The notes under the pieces: model-generated | Seen by the model: only the letters and a program-made list of their open reading frames with translations | Told to the model about the DNA's origin: nothing | The model's database searches: none | Position numbers and translations under genes: made by a program | Assembly: GCA_013153635.1 (NCBI GenBank) | Contig: JAADDZ010000016.1 | Span: 15,466 to 79,465 of the forward strand | Reading direction: 5' to 3' | From: Aquificota bacterium | GTDB lineage: Bacteria > Aquificota > Aquificia > Aquificales > Hydrogenothermaceae | Length of the DNA stretch: 64,000 nt | In this document: positions 1 to 9,322 of the stretch, in pieces | Numbering within the stretch: the stretch's first letter is position 1 | How the letters are laid out: each line of letters begins with the position of its first letter

Positions 1-1
1 C

Positions 2-880
2 AAAACAGAAGATTATATAGGTGCGTACCTTCTTTTAGAAGAGAACAAAAAAATGTTTCCTAGCTCTAAAGTTTATTACTGGCTTTACTTAATATCTAAA
101 AAAGCAAAACTTAAAAACAGTACAAAATTTTTAAAAAAAGCGACTAACTCTAAAGCATTGAACTTCTACTCTCTATACTCAAGAGAGATACTAAAACTAA
201 ACAACAAAAACCAAAAATTTACCCCTAAAGTAGAAGATGTTAACTTAGACACAGACACCCTCTTGATTAAAAAGCTAAAGAACTTAAAACTTTACAGATG
301 GGCATACATAGAAGGAAAATATCTCCTAAAGAAAAAAAGAGGAAAAGAAGAACTAAAACAGCTATACAAAGCATTACCAGAATTAACTGCTAAAAAGTTT
401 GCCCTTATTGGGGCGGTATACGAAAGTTTCCCTAAACCTTTTTCTATCCCTACTTACTCTAGTTTTAAAGATTTTGAGGAATTAACCTTTGCGGTGATGA
501 GACAAGAGAGCTTTTTTGACTACTACGCACTTTCTATATCAAACGCAATGGGTCTAATGCAGATAATACCTCCCACAGCAAAATGGATAGCAAAAATAAG
601 AAACAAAGAACTAACAAACCTAAAGCTCCTATTTAATCCAGAAATAAATATAGATTTCGGTAGCTGGTATTTAGCTTACCTTCTAAAGATTTTTAACAAC
701 AACCTTTTTTATACAGTTGCTTCTTATAACGCAGGACCAAATGCGGTAAAAAGATTTTTGAAAAAAAACCCAATCACTGATATAGCAGAATTTGTAGAGT
801 TTTTTCCGTATGAAGAAACTAGAAATTACACAAAAAAAGTTATCAGGAACTACTTAGTTTACAAATATTTGCTAAAATAA
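2..880 (+). CDS. Lytic murein transglycosylase, 5' partial
   Basis: The protein cleaves peptidoglycan glycan strands in the periplasm with a C-terminal SLT (goose-lysozyme-like) domain. The catalytic Glu lies in the motif RQES (codon at 506-508), followed by GLMQIIP and the substrate-groove motif SYNAGP, all in the right order and spacing. The frame is open from base 2 through the ATG at 53, and the residues before that ATG look helical like the rest of the N-terminal solenoid. I therefore read this as the 3' part of a Slt70-like soluble transglycosylase whose start lies outside the window. A 275-residue product from 53 is the alternative. The next gene, ribE, begins 8 bases downstream. Confidence 0.85.
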   Translation, partial: KTEDYIGAYLLLEENKKMFPSSKVYYWLYLISKKAKLKNSTKFLKKATNSKALNFYSLYSREILKLNNKNQKFTPKVEDVNLDTDTLLIKKLKNLKLYRWAYIEGKYLLKKKRGKEELKQLYKALPELTAKKFALIGAVYESFPKPFSIPTYSSFKDFEELTFAVMRQESFFDYYALSISNAMGLMQIIPPTAKWIAKIRNKELTNLKLLFNPEINIDFGSWYLAYLLKIFNNNLFYTVASYNAGPNAVKRFLKKNPITDIAEFVEFFPYEETRNYTKKVIRNYLVYKYLLK

Positions 881-887
881 AACTACT

Positions 888-1514
888 ATGTTTACTGGAC
901 TTATAGAAGAAACAGGAAAAATAGTATCTTTAGATTATCTACAAGATGGGCTTAATCTTGTGGTAAAAGCTGAAAAAGTCATACAAGACACCAAAATCGG
1001 AGATAGTATAGCTATAAACGGCATATGCTTAACAGTTACAGAGATTTCTGATAAAAAGTTGTCTTTTGATGTATCTAAGGAAACTATCCAAAGAACTAAC
1101 CTAAAAACAGCCAAAGTTGGAGATTTTGTAAATCTTGAAAGAGCCTTAAAAGTAAGTGATAGATTAGGAGGACATATAGTCCAAGGACATATAGATACGA
1201 CTGTAGAGATAAAAAACTTCTATCCCTATCAAAAACATTGGTATCTAGAAATAGAGATACCCTCCACTTATAGAGATTTGGTTGTAGAAAAAGGCTCAAT
1301 AGCACTAGATGGAATAAGCCTAACTATAAACTACATAGAAAACTACACTATCCAGATAAACATAATACCCCACACGAGGGAAAATACAAATCTAAAATAT
1401 CGAAAAACTGGAGATACTCTTAATGTAGAATTTGACATAGTTGGAAAGTATGTAAAAGAGATAGTATACCCCTACAAACAAAAGAGATTAAAAGACCTAT
1501 TGGATAACTTTTAA
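888..1514 (+). CDS. ribE: Riboflavin synthase, alpha subunit
   Basis: This cytoplasmic enzyme dismutates two 6,7-dimethyl-8-ribityllumazine molecules into riboflavin. At 208 residues it has the family length and begins with the family hallmark MFTGLIEETGKI. It holds two homologous lumazine-binding domains, about residues 1-97 and 98-195. Each carries its typical motif: GICLTV and GHIVQGHIDTT in the first, GSIALDGISLTIN in the second. The ATG has no clear Shine-Dalgarno and lies 8 bases after the transglycosylase stop, so translational coupling is likely. The channel gene follows after 2 bases. Confidence 0.96.
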   Translation: MFTGLIEETGKIVSLDYLQDGLNLVVKAEKVIQDTKIGDSIAINGICLTVTEISDKKLSFDVSKETIQRTNLKTAKVGDFVNLERALKVSDRLGGHIVQGHIDTTVEIKNFYPYQKHWYLEIEIPSTYRDLVVEKGSIALDGISLTINYIENYTIQINIIPHTRENTNLKYRKTGDTLNVEFDIVGKYVKEIVYPYKQKRLKDLLDNF

Positions 1515-1516
1515 CC

Positions 1517-2671
1517 ATGGAAAAGAAAAAAAAGAAAAAAAATGTACCATACGGATATGTAAAACCTACAAATTATAGAGCTATATACGAAGAACAGTTC
1601 TATGAGATTCTCTCTCGTCTTCGTTTCCCTCTTATGATAGTCATACTGTCAACTATGGTAGGTGTTTTAGGTCTTATGATAATAAACAATAAAAGTGACG
1701 GGATAAGTGTTCTTAACTACTTATTTCATGTAGTTATAACCTTCTCTACTATCGGATATACAGAAGGGTACGTCGATAACATTCCTATAAATAGAGCCTT
1801 TATTGTAGTGTTTATCATGCTTACCTTCCCCCTTGTATATCTGTACGGACTTGTTACTATGGTAAATGTGTTTGCGGCATCAAACATAAACGAAATATAT
1901 AGATACTGGAGGATGTATAAAAAAATGGAAACTTTAGAGGGACATTACATTATTTGTCGTTTTAACGGTATTACAAAAGAAGTTATGAAGAACCTAAGAA
2001 AAAGGAGAATGAAATTCGTCCTTATAGAACCAGACAGAAACTTGGAACAAGACATCAGAGAATTCGGGATAGAGTTCTATGTTATTGATGAACCTCACAA
2101 AAGGAGTACCCTGCTTGGAGTAGGGATAGATAGAGCTATAGGATTAGTATCTGCATTTGAAGAAAACACCCAAGATTTATCTGTGATAGTTACAGCTAGG
2201 CTTCTTAGACCTGATAAAGACAAGTTCCATATATTCGCAACCGCAACCACAGAAGGAGCCGCAGAAAAAATGAAACTACTAGGGGCTAACGAAGTTATTG
2301 TTCCAGACGTTGCCATCGGTAGAAGGATAACCTCTTTTATACTACATGCTCCAAACCCAACGGTAAGTGGCTTTTTAGAAAAGATAGCATACGGAGAGAG
2401 AACAGATATAGACATAATGGAAGTAAAAGTAGAACCTGATTCTGAACTAGTAGGAAAAAAGCTCAAAGACATTCAGATGAGACAAGAAACAGGAACTACA
2501 GTAGTAGCTATAGTTAGAGAAGATGGAAAGATGAAGATAGCCCCCTCTGGAGAAACCACTATAGAAGAAGGAGATACCCTCCTTATACTTGGACACCCTA
2601 AAGCCTTAAAAAGAGCCCAAAAGTTTGTAAAAGAATATGTAGAAAAACATAAAGGAGAAGAGGTGAAATGA
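1517..2671 (+). CDS. RCK-type potassium channel (two-TM pore plus TrkA-N/TrkA-C)
   Basis: This is a predicted inner-membrane ion channel. A lysine-rich start is followed by a hydrophobic helix (about 36-58), a pore loop and a second helix (about 93-115). Then come a TrkA-N/RCK domain (about 140-255) and a TrkA-C domain (about 295-380, ending in the expected GDTLLILGHP). The pore signature is TIGYTE at residues 78-83, where typical K+ channels have TVGYGD. The RCK Rossmann start reads ICRFNGITKE instead of a GxGxxG loop, so NAD(H) binding is doubtful. The 4-base overlap with the next membrane protein suggests that the two work together. Ion selectivity cannot be decided from sequence. Confidence 0.85.
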   Translation: MEKKKKKKNVPYGYVKPTNYRAIYEEQFYEILSRLRFPLMIVILSTMVGVLGLMIINNKSDGISVLNYLFHVVITFSTIGYTEGYVDNIPINRAFIVVFIMLTFPLVYLYGLVTMVNVFAASNINEIYRYWRMYKKMETLEGHYIICRFNGITKEVMKNLRKRRMKFVLIEPDRNLEQDIREFGIEFYVIDEPHKRSTLLGVGIDRAIGLVSAFEENTQDLSVIVTARLLRPDKDKFHIFATATTEGAAEKMKLLGANEVIVPDVAIGRRITSFILHAPNPTVSGFLEKIAYGERTDIDIMEVKVEPDSELVGKKLKDIQMRQETGTTVVAIVREDGKMKIAPSGETTIEEGDTLLILGHPKALKRAQKFVKEYVEKHKGEEVK

Positions 2672-3024
2672 TAAACTGGGGAAAAGTATGGTCTGATTTC
2701 TTTATATTTTTAGCTCTTACTAGTAATGTTGGATTTATATTTAGTAACGACCCATATCAGCTTGTAGTAGCAGTGGGAGTTAACCTTGTAGCAACTGTAC
2801 TAAAATTTGGGGCAAAAAAGATATTTTCTGCAGAACTTCTCGCAACCGCCTTAGTGGCTGACTTACATCTTATACCTTCAGCTATACTGTACTTTTCGAA
2901 TATACATGTTCAGTTGGCGGTAGGCTTAGCTATAGGAGCGGCTGTAGCCAATGTTATATCCATTATCTTACTTATTATAGAGATGATTTTTGAATATATA
3001 AGAGAACAAGAAGAAGAATACTAA
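2668..3024 (+). CDS. Small integral membrane protein (DUF6394-like)
   Basis: This 118-residue protein has about four hydrophobic segments and an acidic C-terminus (EYIREQEEEY). It starts with ATG inside the 3' end of the channel gene (ATGA overlap), behind a good ribosome site (GAGGTG). It resembles the DUF6394 family, which from memory is often found next to RCK potassium channels. That neighbourhood suggests an accessory or assembly subunit, but no function is established. Its 3' end overlaps the convergent siroheme gene by 4 bases. Confidence 0.7.
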   Translation: MINWGKVWSDFFIFLALTSNVGFIFSNDPYQLVVAVGVNLVATVLKFGAKKIFSAELLATALVADLHLIPSAILYFSNIHVQLAVGLAIGAAVANVISIILLIIEMIFEYIREQEEEY

Positions 3025-3581
3025 TCCTCAAAGAGTTTTTCTATAAGTTGGAGTATCTTTCTTTGTCTACCTTCACCTTTTGGAGTGCTTTCTCTTACCT
3101 GATATAGCTGTTCTAAGAGGCTCTCTATCTCTTGAGGTAAACACTTCTCTATATGTTTTCTAACTTTTGCAGATAGCCCGGGGACTTTGCCAGAAGTAGA
3201 TATACCTATCACAAGGTCTCCTCTTACTATTAACGCAGGAAATATGAAAGTACAGTAATCAGGACTGTCTACAGAGTTTATAGGAATGTTCCTCTTTTTA
3301 CACTCCTTGTATATCTCTTCTTGGAGATTTACATCATCTACAGCAACAATAACCATATCTTTATCTTCAATATCAGAAAATTCAAAAGCTCTTTCGTAAA
3401 GAGTGATGTTTTTATAACTTTTCTTTAACTCTTTTATCTGCTCATTTATCTTTTTTCCTACTACATACAAATTTGGATTAAAATCTACTAACTTTTCTAT
3501 TTTTCTTTGGGCAACATTGCCACCACCAACGATAAGTATATCTTTTCCTTTTATATCCACAAATGTAGGGAAAAGGGGCAT
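3021..3581 (-). CDS. Precorrin-2 dehydrogenase / sirohydrochlorin ferrochelatase (CysG N-domain, Met8p-like)
   Basis: This protein performs the last steps of siroheme synthesis: NAD-dependent oxidation of precorrin-2 and probably iron insertion. It starts MPLFPTFVDIKGKDILIVGGG, giving the Rossmann loop GGGNVAQRK. The central dimerisation part carries NSVDSPDYCTFIFPA and GISTSGKVPGLSAKVR, typical of CysG(N). At 186 residues it is the stand-alone form without the uroporphyrinogen methyltransferase domain. The ribosome site is GAGAGGAAAG. Siroheme would serve sulfite or nitrite reductases, none of which are in the window. Confidence 0.92.
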   Translation of the reverse strand: MPLFPTFVDIKGKDILIVGGGNVAQRKIEKLVDFNPNLYVVGKKINEQIKELKKSYKNITLYERAFEFSDIEDKDMVIVAVDDVNLQEEIYKECKKRNIPINSVDSPDYCTFIFPALIVRGDLVIGISTSGKVPGLSAKVRKHIEKCLPQEIESLLEQLYQVRESTPKGEGRQRKILQLIEKLFED

Positions 3582-3648
3582 TTTTCTTTCCTCTCAACTA
3601 AAATTTCATTTAAAATTTTAACATTATAAAAATTTTGAAGGTTTAAAA

Positions 3649-4143
3649 TTGGAATACGACATAATAGATTTGCTATTTGTAGAGCATAAAAATCACTTAG
3701 ACAGTATTGATACCTTAGAGACTTTGTTTAAAACAGCAAGAGAATCTCTAAACCTAAAGGCTCTTGATATGTTTGAACGAAAAATAAAAGAGGTATGCTT
3801 AGAGTTAGACCTCCACTTTAAAAAAGAAGAGGAAGGACTATTTATATTCCTATACGAGAAAACACAGGATAGAGACGGTCTTATCAAATCACTGATAGTA
3901 GAACATAGACAGATAAAAGACCTATGCAAAGATATACTCTCCCTCGTAGAAGAGATAAAACAAAACAATAACAAATGGTTAGAGTTGAGAAACTCTCTAA
4001 ATAGTCTACTACACCAGATAAACGACCATGTGCTAAAAGAGAATATGCCCCTCTTAAAGATTGCATCGCAAGAGTTAGACAAAGAAACACTGATAAAAGG
4101 CTATTACATTGCGGAAGATATTGAAAAGAAATTTTTTAGCTAG
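3649..4143 (+). CDS. Hemerythrin-like domain protein
   Basis: This is a four-helix protein of 164 residues with the hemerythrin HHE pattern. Candidate di-iron ligands are the His of VEHKNHL near residue 12, HFKKEEE near 60, VEHRQIK near 85 and the His/Glu of NDHVLKEN near 127. Such proteins bind O2 or NO, or help in iron and oxidative-stress handling. The start is TTG behind GAAGG. The gene is transcribed away from the siroheme gene, with an AT-rich 67-base intergenic region holding a weak TATAAA box. The physiological role is not inferable from its neighbours. Confidence 0.85.
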   Translation: MEYDIIDLLFVEHKNHLDSIDTLETLFKTARESLNLKALDMFERKIKEVCLELDLHFKKEEEGLFIFLYEKTQDRDGLIKSLIVEHRQIKDLCKDILSLVEEIKQNNNKWLELRNSLNSLLHQINDHVLKENMPLLKIASQELDKETLIKGYYIAEDIEKKFFS

Positions 4144-4188
4144 AAATTTAAAATTATAGTTAGGATAAACCCAAAGAGGTATAAAATT

Positions 4189-5565
4189 ATGAATCATATA
4201 GATTTAAGTATAAAAAACCTGATAAAAACACCTGTCTGCCCCTCGATAAAAAGCTCAAATATAAATGGTATAAAATTTCAGCAAAACCTATCAGAAAGTA
4301 CCCATTCCCTAGAAATTATAACTACCAACCCTTTTAGCGATGAGAGAAAATCCTACTACAAAATCATACAGGATTTCATCGATGAGTATCAAAAAGATTC
4401 AGAAAATATATTTCAAGAAGCCTTATATACAGAATGTATATCAGAGATTACAGGAGCATTAGCCCCTTACTTCGTAATAATCAAAAATCTAGGGTTAAAC
4501 ATTTCCCTAAAAGGAAGTGAAAAAAAGTTAGACAAAAATACTGTCAGAATAATAAATACCGCCCTTACTTTGGGATACATAGACATAAAATCCACAGATA
4601 TAGACATAAACTATCTAACGAAGTTAGCACAAGAAATCAAAAATGAGCCAGTAAATATATATTTCTATAACTACTGGGACTTGGCAGAGTACAACATCTT
4701 TTTTAACAAAGAAGATGAAGAGATAGAGTACTACGATGTTAAACATAGAGAATCTACGATAGATAAGCTGTGGATAGATTTGGACAGGCTTTACACATAT
4801 TTTTGGAATGCTGGCTCTAGATATTACAGGTATAAACCTGTCCTTTATCTGGACACTCCGATAACAAGGAAACTAAAAGATATTTGGCTGTCTTTTAAAA
4901 AGGAATATCAAAAAAACCCAATAACAGACGACTTTGGAGATATATCTATAGAGCTAGATTTTAAGAATCTAAAAGTTAAGATAAAAATATTAGATGAAAA
5001 TATAAGAAAATTTATCCTGTTTGACCTATCTTCAAAAAGGGTAAAAAGTTGGGACGAAATTAGAGAGATATTTTTTGAAGCAGAAGACAATATATTCAAG
5101 TATTTGCTACATCACCCTTTTAACAAAAGGTTTGTAAAAATAGAAAGTCTAAACGAAACGATAAAAGAAAAAGCGGTGTTCTGTAGGATAGAAAGTAATG
5201 AGTTTGGTACCGCCTTTGAAAACCCAAAAGAAGATTTTAACCTTTTAAAGGTTCATACAGATGCAGACTATTTTGACTTTATCAAAATATACCAATATGG
5301 AGACCTTAATCTGTATTTTGTACAAGGAAACAGCTCAAAACGGTCAGTAAACTTTGGAGCTTTTTTTGTAGACATAAACCCAAAGGAGATAGAAATCCTA
5401 AAATTTTTAGAAGAACAGTATCTTTCTCTATTGACCACTAACTCCATCAAAAATTATGAATCTTTTTATACTCAAAAACTAAACCATCTACTTCCAACAT
5501 TAAGCCCAAGTCATATCGCCTTACAACTAGTAAAAGAGCTTCCAAGAATAAGGAAAGCTAAATGA
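4189..5565 (+). CDS. Hypothetical protein, 458 residues
   Basis: I do not recognise this protein. It is soluble, with no signal peptide or membrane helix, and rich in Asp, Glu, Lys, Ile and aromatic residues. The N-terminus (KTPVCPSIKSSN) holds one of its few Cys residues; another two are at TECISEI and VFCRIES. The central part contains several Tyr/Trp-rich stretches and the C-terminus is helical. It begins with ATG after AGAGGT, 45 bases after the hemerythrin gene, and may be co-transcribed with it. Its base composition matches its neighbours, so there is no sign of recent transfer. Confidence 0.8.
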   Translation: MNHIDLSIKNLIKTPVCPSIKSSNINGIKFQQNLSESTHSLEIITTNPFSDERKSYYKIIQDFIDEYQKDSENIFQEALYTECISEITGALAPYFVIIKNLGLNISLKGSEKKLDKNTVRIINTALTLGYIDIKSTDIDINYLTKLAQEIKNEPVNIYFYNYWDLAEYNIFFNKEDEEIEYYDVKHRESTIDKLWIDLDRLYTYFWNAGSRYYRYKPVLYLDTPITRKLKDIWLSFKKEYQKNPITDDFGDISIELDFKNLKVKIKILDENIRKFILFDLSSKRVKSWDEIREIFFEAEDNIFKYLLHHPFNKRFVKIESLNETIKEKAVFCRIESNEFGTAFENPKEDFNLLKVHTDADYFDFIKIYQYGDLNLYFVQGNSSKRSVNFGAFFVDINPKEIEILKFLEEQYLSLLTTNSIKNYESFYTQKLNHLLPTLSPSHIALQLVKELPRIRKAK

Positions 5566-5612
5566 CACAATCTTTTGCTATAATATCTAAAACAAAAGCA
5601 TAGCTGGAATAA

Positions 5613-7196
5613 GTGAAAAAGATAGGTTTTTGGGAGGCTTACTCTATAGGCGTTGGCGGAATGATAGGAGGGGGCATCTTTGCTGTTCTTGGACTTACCA
5701 TACTACTAGCAAAAGGAGCGGCTCCCATAGCCTTTATTTTTGCCGGGTTAATTGCGTTACTAACCTCGTATTCATACGCAAAACTATCTGTAAGATACCC
5801 TTCAGAAGGAGGAACTGTAGAATTTCTCGTTAGAGCTTTTGGAAACAATATATTTACAGCATACCTAAACACATTGTTACTTGCTAGTTATATAATAATG
5901 CTTTCTTTGTATTCTTACGCTTTTGGGAGTTATGCTTCTGCTTTGTTCTTTGGACATGAGATAGCGATTTTTAAAAAGTTATTCATAGTTCTAGTTATCA
6001 GCTTCTTCACGATTTTAAATTTTTTAGGAGCATACATAAGCGGGAAAGCCGAAGATATTATGGTGTTTTTAAAGGTTGGGATTCTACTGTTTTTTTCTGG
6101 GTTAGGGCTTTTAACTGGTGACTTTTCTAAACTATCTCCAGAAAACTGGGAAAGCCTAATAAAGATAATGACAGGAGGCTTGATTATATTCCTAGCTTAC
6201 GAAGGATTCGAACTTATTGCAAATACAGCTCAAGATGTAGAAGACCCAGAAAGAACACTTCCCAAAGCTTTCTACTGTGCAGTCTCTACTGTGATTTTGG
6301 TGTATGTCTTAGTTTCTGCTGTAGCAGTTGCTAATCTAACTTACGAAGAAGTTCAAAAGTACAAAGACTACGCCTTAGCTATAGCCGCAAAACCGTTTCT
6401 AGGTGATGCTGGGTTTGTCCTTATAGGAATTGCGGCTTTACTTTCAACCGCTTCAGCGATAAATGCTACTCTCTACGGAAGTGCAAGAGTAAGTTATCTA
6501 GTAGCGAAATTTGGAGCTTTACCTAAAGAGATAACTAAACATATATGGAAAAATGGAACAGAAGGTCTTTTAATCCTTGCTGTCCTTACTATCGTGTTTT
6601 CTTTGAGTTTTAACTTAGAAAATATCTCTATAGCTGGCAGTCTTGGATTTTTGATAATCTTTGCTAGTGTTAATCTGGCTAATGTTAAGTTAGCTTATTA
6701 CACAGATTCAAACAGATTTATATCTTTTACAGCCTTTGTTTTATGCAGTATCTCTATTTTTGTACTTATCTTTTATAATCTTAAAACAAACCCTAAAAGT
6801 TTAATATCTTCTTTCATTGTATTAGTTTTGACACTTGTCTTTGAGATATTTTACAGACTTTTAACTAACGTAAGGCTAAAAGAGTATATAGATTGGAGAC
6901 TAGAAGAAAGGGAAAAAGCTATTAAAGAGTATGAAAATACCATTCCCAGCATAGTAAAAACAGTTCAAAAAAATTATGAAAACGCCCAGATTTTCCTCAC
7001 AGGAAAGCTAGCAATAAAAGATAAAGATAAAGCAGGACACATAAACATAACTGTAGTCACAAAAAATCCTCCCAAAAACTGGTACGAAGAAGAAAAACGG
7101 ATAAAACAGATTTTAAAATTAGGCTTTCATTTTCCTCTAAATATAAAGTTTATATCTTCCAAAGAAAAACTACCAAAAGATGCCAAAGAATTATGA
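5613..7196 (+). CDS. APC-superfamily amino acid permease
   Basis: This inner-membrane secondary transporter probably imports an amino acid. The N-terminal motif GVGGMIGGGIFAVLG in helix 1 is the APC substrate-binding loop. About 12 hydrophobic helices follow up to residue about 425. The remaining roughly 100 residues are hydrophilic and helical, then alternate in a soluble alpha/beta pattern, longer than a minimal APC protein. The start is GTG with only a weak ribosome site (CTGGAA). The stop abuts the convergent sirtuin gene with no bases between. The substrate is unknown. Confidence 0.9.
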   Translation: MKKIGFWEAYSIGVGGMIGGGIFAVLGLTILLAKGAAPIAFIFAGLIALLTSYSYAKLSVRYPSEGGTVEFLVRAFGNNIFTAYLNTLLLASYIIMLSLYSYAFGSYASALFFGHEIAIFKKLFIVLVISFFTILNFLGAYISGKAEDIMVFLKVGILLFFSGLGLLTGDFSKLSPENWESLIKIMTGGLIIFLAYEGFELIANTAQDVEDPERTLPKAFYCAVSTVILVYVLVSAVAVANLTYEEVQKYKDYALAIAAKPFLGDAGFVLIGIAALLSTASAINATLYGSARVSYLVAKFGALPKEITKHIWKNGTEGLLILAVLTIVFSLSFNLENISIAGSLGFLIIFASVNLANVKLAYYTDSNRFISFTAFVLCSISIFVLIFYNLKTNPKSLISSFIVLVLTLVFEIFYRLLTNVRLKEYIDWRLEEREKAIKEYENTIPSIVKTVQKNYENAQIFLTGKLAIKDKDKAGHINITVVTKNPPKNWYEEEKRIKQILKLGFHFPLNIKFISSKEKLPKDAKEL

Positions 7197-8036
7197 TTAG
7201 ACAATACCTTGGGTTATTCTTTTTATCCCCTCTAAACCACCAAGAGCTATAGAGATATGACCTTTTGGCACCTGATAATCTCTAGGATTTATTCTGATAA
7301 GCGTTCCTCCTAGTTTTTCTGCCACATTTTCAGACTGATACCTAACTGTTGGTACAGATGTACCTGCTCCTATTTCTATGATAGCTAACTTGTAGTTTTT
7401 AGCCTTTATGTAACTTAACCACCTTTGGTACATATAAAGCTGGTCATCTGTCCTGTCAGAAATCCATTCCCAATCTCCAAACATAAGTATGTTTGGTCTT
7501 GCCAATCTACCACAGTATTTACAGGTAGGTAACGGTTCTAAAGCCTCGAATCTCTCCATATCCACCTGAACAGATACATTATCCGCAGACCATATCTCAT
7601 TAGAACAAGGCAAACTACACTGAAGATAATGGATAGAACCATGAATCTCAACGATTCTCCTTTCAGAATATCCTGCCTTTTGAAATTGACCGTCTACATT
7701 AGAAGTAAACACAAAATATTTTCCCTCTTTAGATTCCCCAACTTTCTTAAGAATCTTAAAACCCTCATGAGGCTTAGTTTTCCTATATAGGTTTAGTCTG
7801 TGTCCATAAAAAGCCCATGCTAATTTTGGATTCGTTTTAAACCAGCTAGGATTTGCTAGCTCTTCAAATCTAAGTCCTAACTTCTTTGCAATGGGATAGG
7901 CTCTCCAAAAACCTTCTGTTCCTCTAAAATCTGGAAGACCACTGTCCACTCCCATTCCTGCACCAGCCGTTATCAATACAGCATCACTTTCTTTTAAGAC
8001 TTCTTGTGCTTTTTTAATCTCTTTGTCTAAATTCAT
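7197..8036 (-). CDS. SIR2-family NAD-dependent protein deacylase
   Basis: A sirtuin that removes acyl groups from protein lysines using NAD+. The NAD loop is GAGMGVDSGLPDFRG near residue 25, then TSNVDGQFQKAG and the catalytic His in VEIHGS. The zinc module has two Cys at QCSLPCSNE and two at TCKYCGRLARPN. The motif GAGTSVPTVR in the C-terminal Rossmann part is also in place. At 279 residues it is slightly longer than class U/III bacterial sirtuins. Its protein targets cannot be told from this region. truD lies just upstream on the same strand. Confidence 0.93.
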   Translation of the reverse strand: MNLDKEIKKAQEVLKESDAVLITAGAGMGVDSGLPDFRGTEGFWRAYPIAKKLGLRFEELANPSWFKTNPKLAWAFYGHRLNLYRKTKPHEGFKILKKVGESKEGKYFVFTSNVDGQFQKAGYSERRIVEIHGSIHYLQCSLPCSNEIWSADNVSVQVDMERFEALEPLPTCKYCGRLARPNILMFGDWEWISDRTDDQLYMYQRWLSYIKAKNYKLAIIEIGAGTSVPTVRYQSENVAEKLGGTLIRINPRDYQVPKGHISIALGGLEGIKRITQGIV

Positions 8037-8071
8037 CTTTCTTCAATTGATATATCTATCTTGATGTTGAG

Positions 8072-8998
8072 TCATATTTTATCACTTTTATTTTTCTTGG
8101 CGTAAGTATTGAGATAAAGATGTTTTAAAAACATTGTTGCATAACTTCCCTTTGGTAGTTCAAACTGTATATATCTATCATCAATACATATCTCATCTAC
8201 CTTTATAAAGGTTTTTCTATAGTCTCCTTTTATCTTTAGTCTGTTTAACAAGTCTATAAAGTCTTCTAAAACAAAGCCTTCATCTTTCAAAACTTGGGTG
8301 TAATATTTTTTCGTTTTTCCTAAATCTACCTTATAACCTAGTATAGTCCAATATCTAGGAACAGATTCTTTTACTGTGTGATATTCTATCAGCGGTAAAA
8401 AAAATAAAACATCATCTTCTTGTACATATATCCCTTTAAACCTTTCTTTTAAAAACAGCTCTACAGACTTATTCCATAGATAGCTCAAATATGCATCTAT
8501 CAAAAAGTTTTCTGTCCATGATAACTTTTTTCGAGTTTTATTTTTGTTTTTTATATCTTCTATAAGCTTTTTTCCTCGTTGATAGTTATTTTTTATCCGT
8601 TGTGTGTCGTAATAATTGATAAACCAATCTGTGAGTATAATATCTCTTAGATTTAACTTTATCCAAAATCTGTTACCTAGGAGTCTTCCTAACTTTATCT
8701 TTTTTCTTGTCCTTCCTACAAAGGAAAATCTATAAAACCTATCTTTACGGATATACTCAAAAGTATCTCCTACAAATCTATCAAAAGAAACGTACTGGCG
8801 GGTTATTCCTACTTTGTCTTTCAATCCTGCGTAACTAAAATTGTACAAATTAGCTAGCTCTCTTGTAGTAAAATTTTTCTTTTCTAAGATGTATAAGAAA
8901 TGTTCTCCACTGTTATCAATCTGGTGCTTGGCTATCTCTTCTACCACAAAATCTTCTGGTTTTTCTTTTATATTCCAAGTAAAATATAATTTTTTCAT
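8072..8998 (-). CDS. truD: tRNA pseudouridine(13) synthase TruD
   Basis: The enzyme isomerises U13 of tRNA-Glu to pseudouridine. The N-terminal part shows KPEDFVVEEI, GEHFLYILEKKNFTTRELA and the catalytic Asp motif AGLKDKVGITRQYVSF. GNRFWIKLNLRD follows, and the C-terminal catalytic half ends with FELPKGSYATMFLKHL, the usual TruD closing motif. I prefer the ATG at 8998 (308 residues). A TTG at 9025 would add nine residues; neither has a strong ribosome site. The protein is a little shorter than the E. coli enzyme, with a compact insertion domain. Confidence 0.92.
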   Translation of the reverse strand: MKKLYFTWNIKEKPEDFVVEEIAKHQIDNSGEHFLYILEKKNFTTRELANLYNFSYAGLKDKVGITRQYVSFDRFVGDTFEYIRKDRFYRFSFVGRTRKKIKLGRLLGNRFWIKLNLRDIILTDWFINYYDTQRIKNNYQRGKKLIEDIKNKNKTRKKLSWTENFLIDAYLSYLWNKSVELFLKERFKGIYVQEDDVLFFLPLIEYHTVKESVPRYWTILGYKVDLGKTKKYYTQVLKDEGFVLEDFIDLLNRLKIKGDYRKTFIKVDEICIDDRYIQFELPKGSYATMFLKHLYLNTYAKKNKSDKI

Positions 8999-9079
8999 AT
9001 GCTTTGAGTATGTAACTTTTTGCAAAAGAGTATAAATTTAAACATAATTTAAACCAAAAATTAAAAAGTAGGTAATATC

Positions 9080-9322
9080 ATGAATAATTTAATCACAAAA
9101 ATATGGATTTTTCTTTTAGCGTCTATCATTATTGTCTTAGGAATCCTTGTCTCTATCTTCTTCTTGGTTGCTTTACTGTTTATCGTTATAATCACTGTAC
9201 CTTATGTGTTGTACCTTAGATGGAAGGCAAAGAAAGAGTTTGACAGATATTATAGTGATATTAAAATTGAAAAGAAGTACCTAAAAGATAACTATTTGGA
9301 GAGTGATGATGGAAGACCTTGA
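9080..9322 (+). CDS. Small membrane protein, 80 residues
   Basis: A long hydrophobic stretch (about residues 6-46) can form two membrane helices, followed by a charged cytoplasmic-type tail (RWKAKKEFDRYY and onward). The ribosome site AGTAGGT precedes the ATG. The gene overlaps the start of the ferritin-like gene by about 14 bases, so the two are probably translated together. I recognise no family; it could anchor or assist its neighbour. Confidence 0.65.
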   Translation: MNNLITKIWIFLLASIIIVLGILVSIFFLVALLFIVIITVPYVLYLRWKAKKEFDRYYSDIKIEKKYLKDNYLESDDGRP

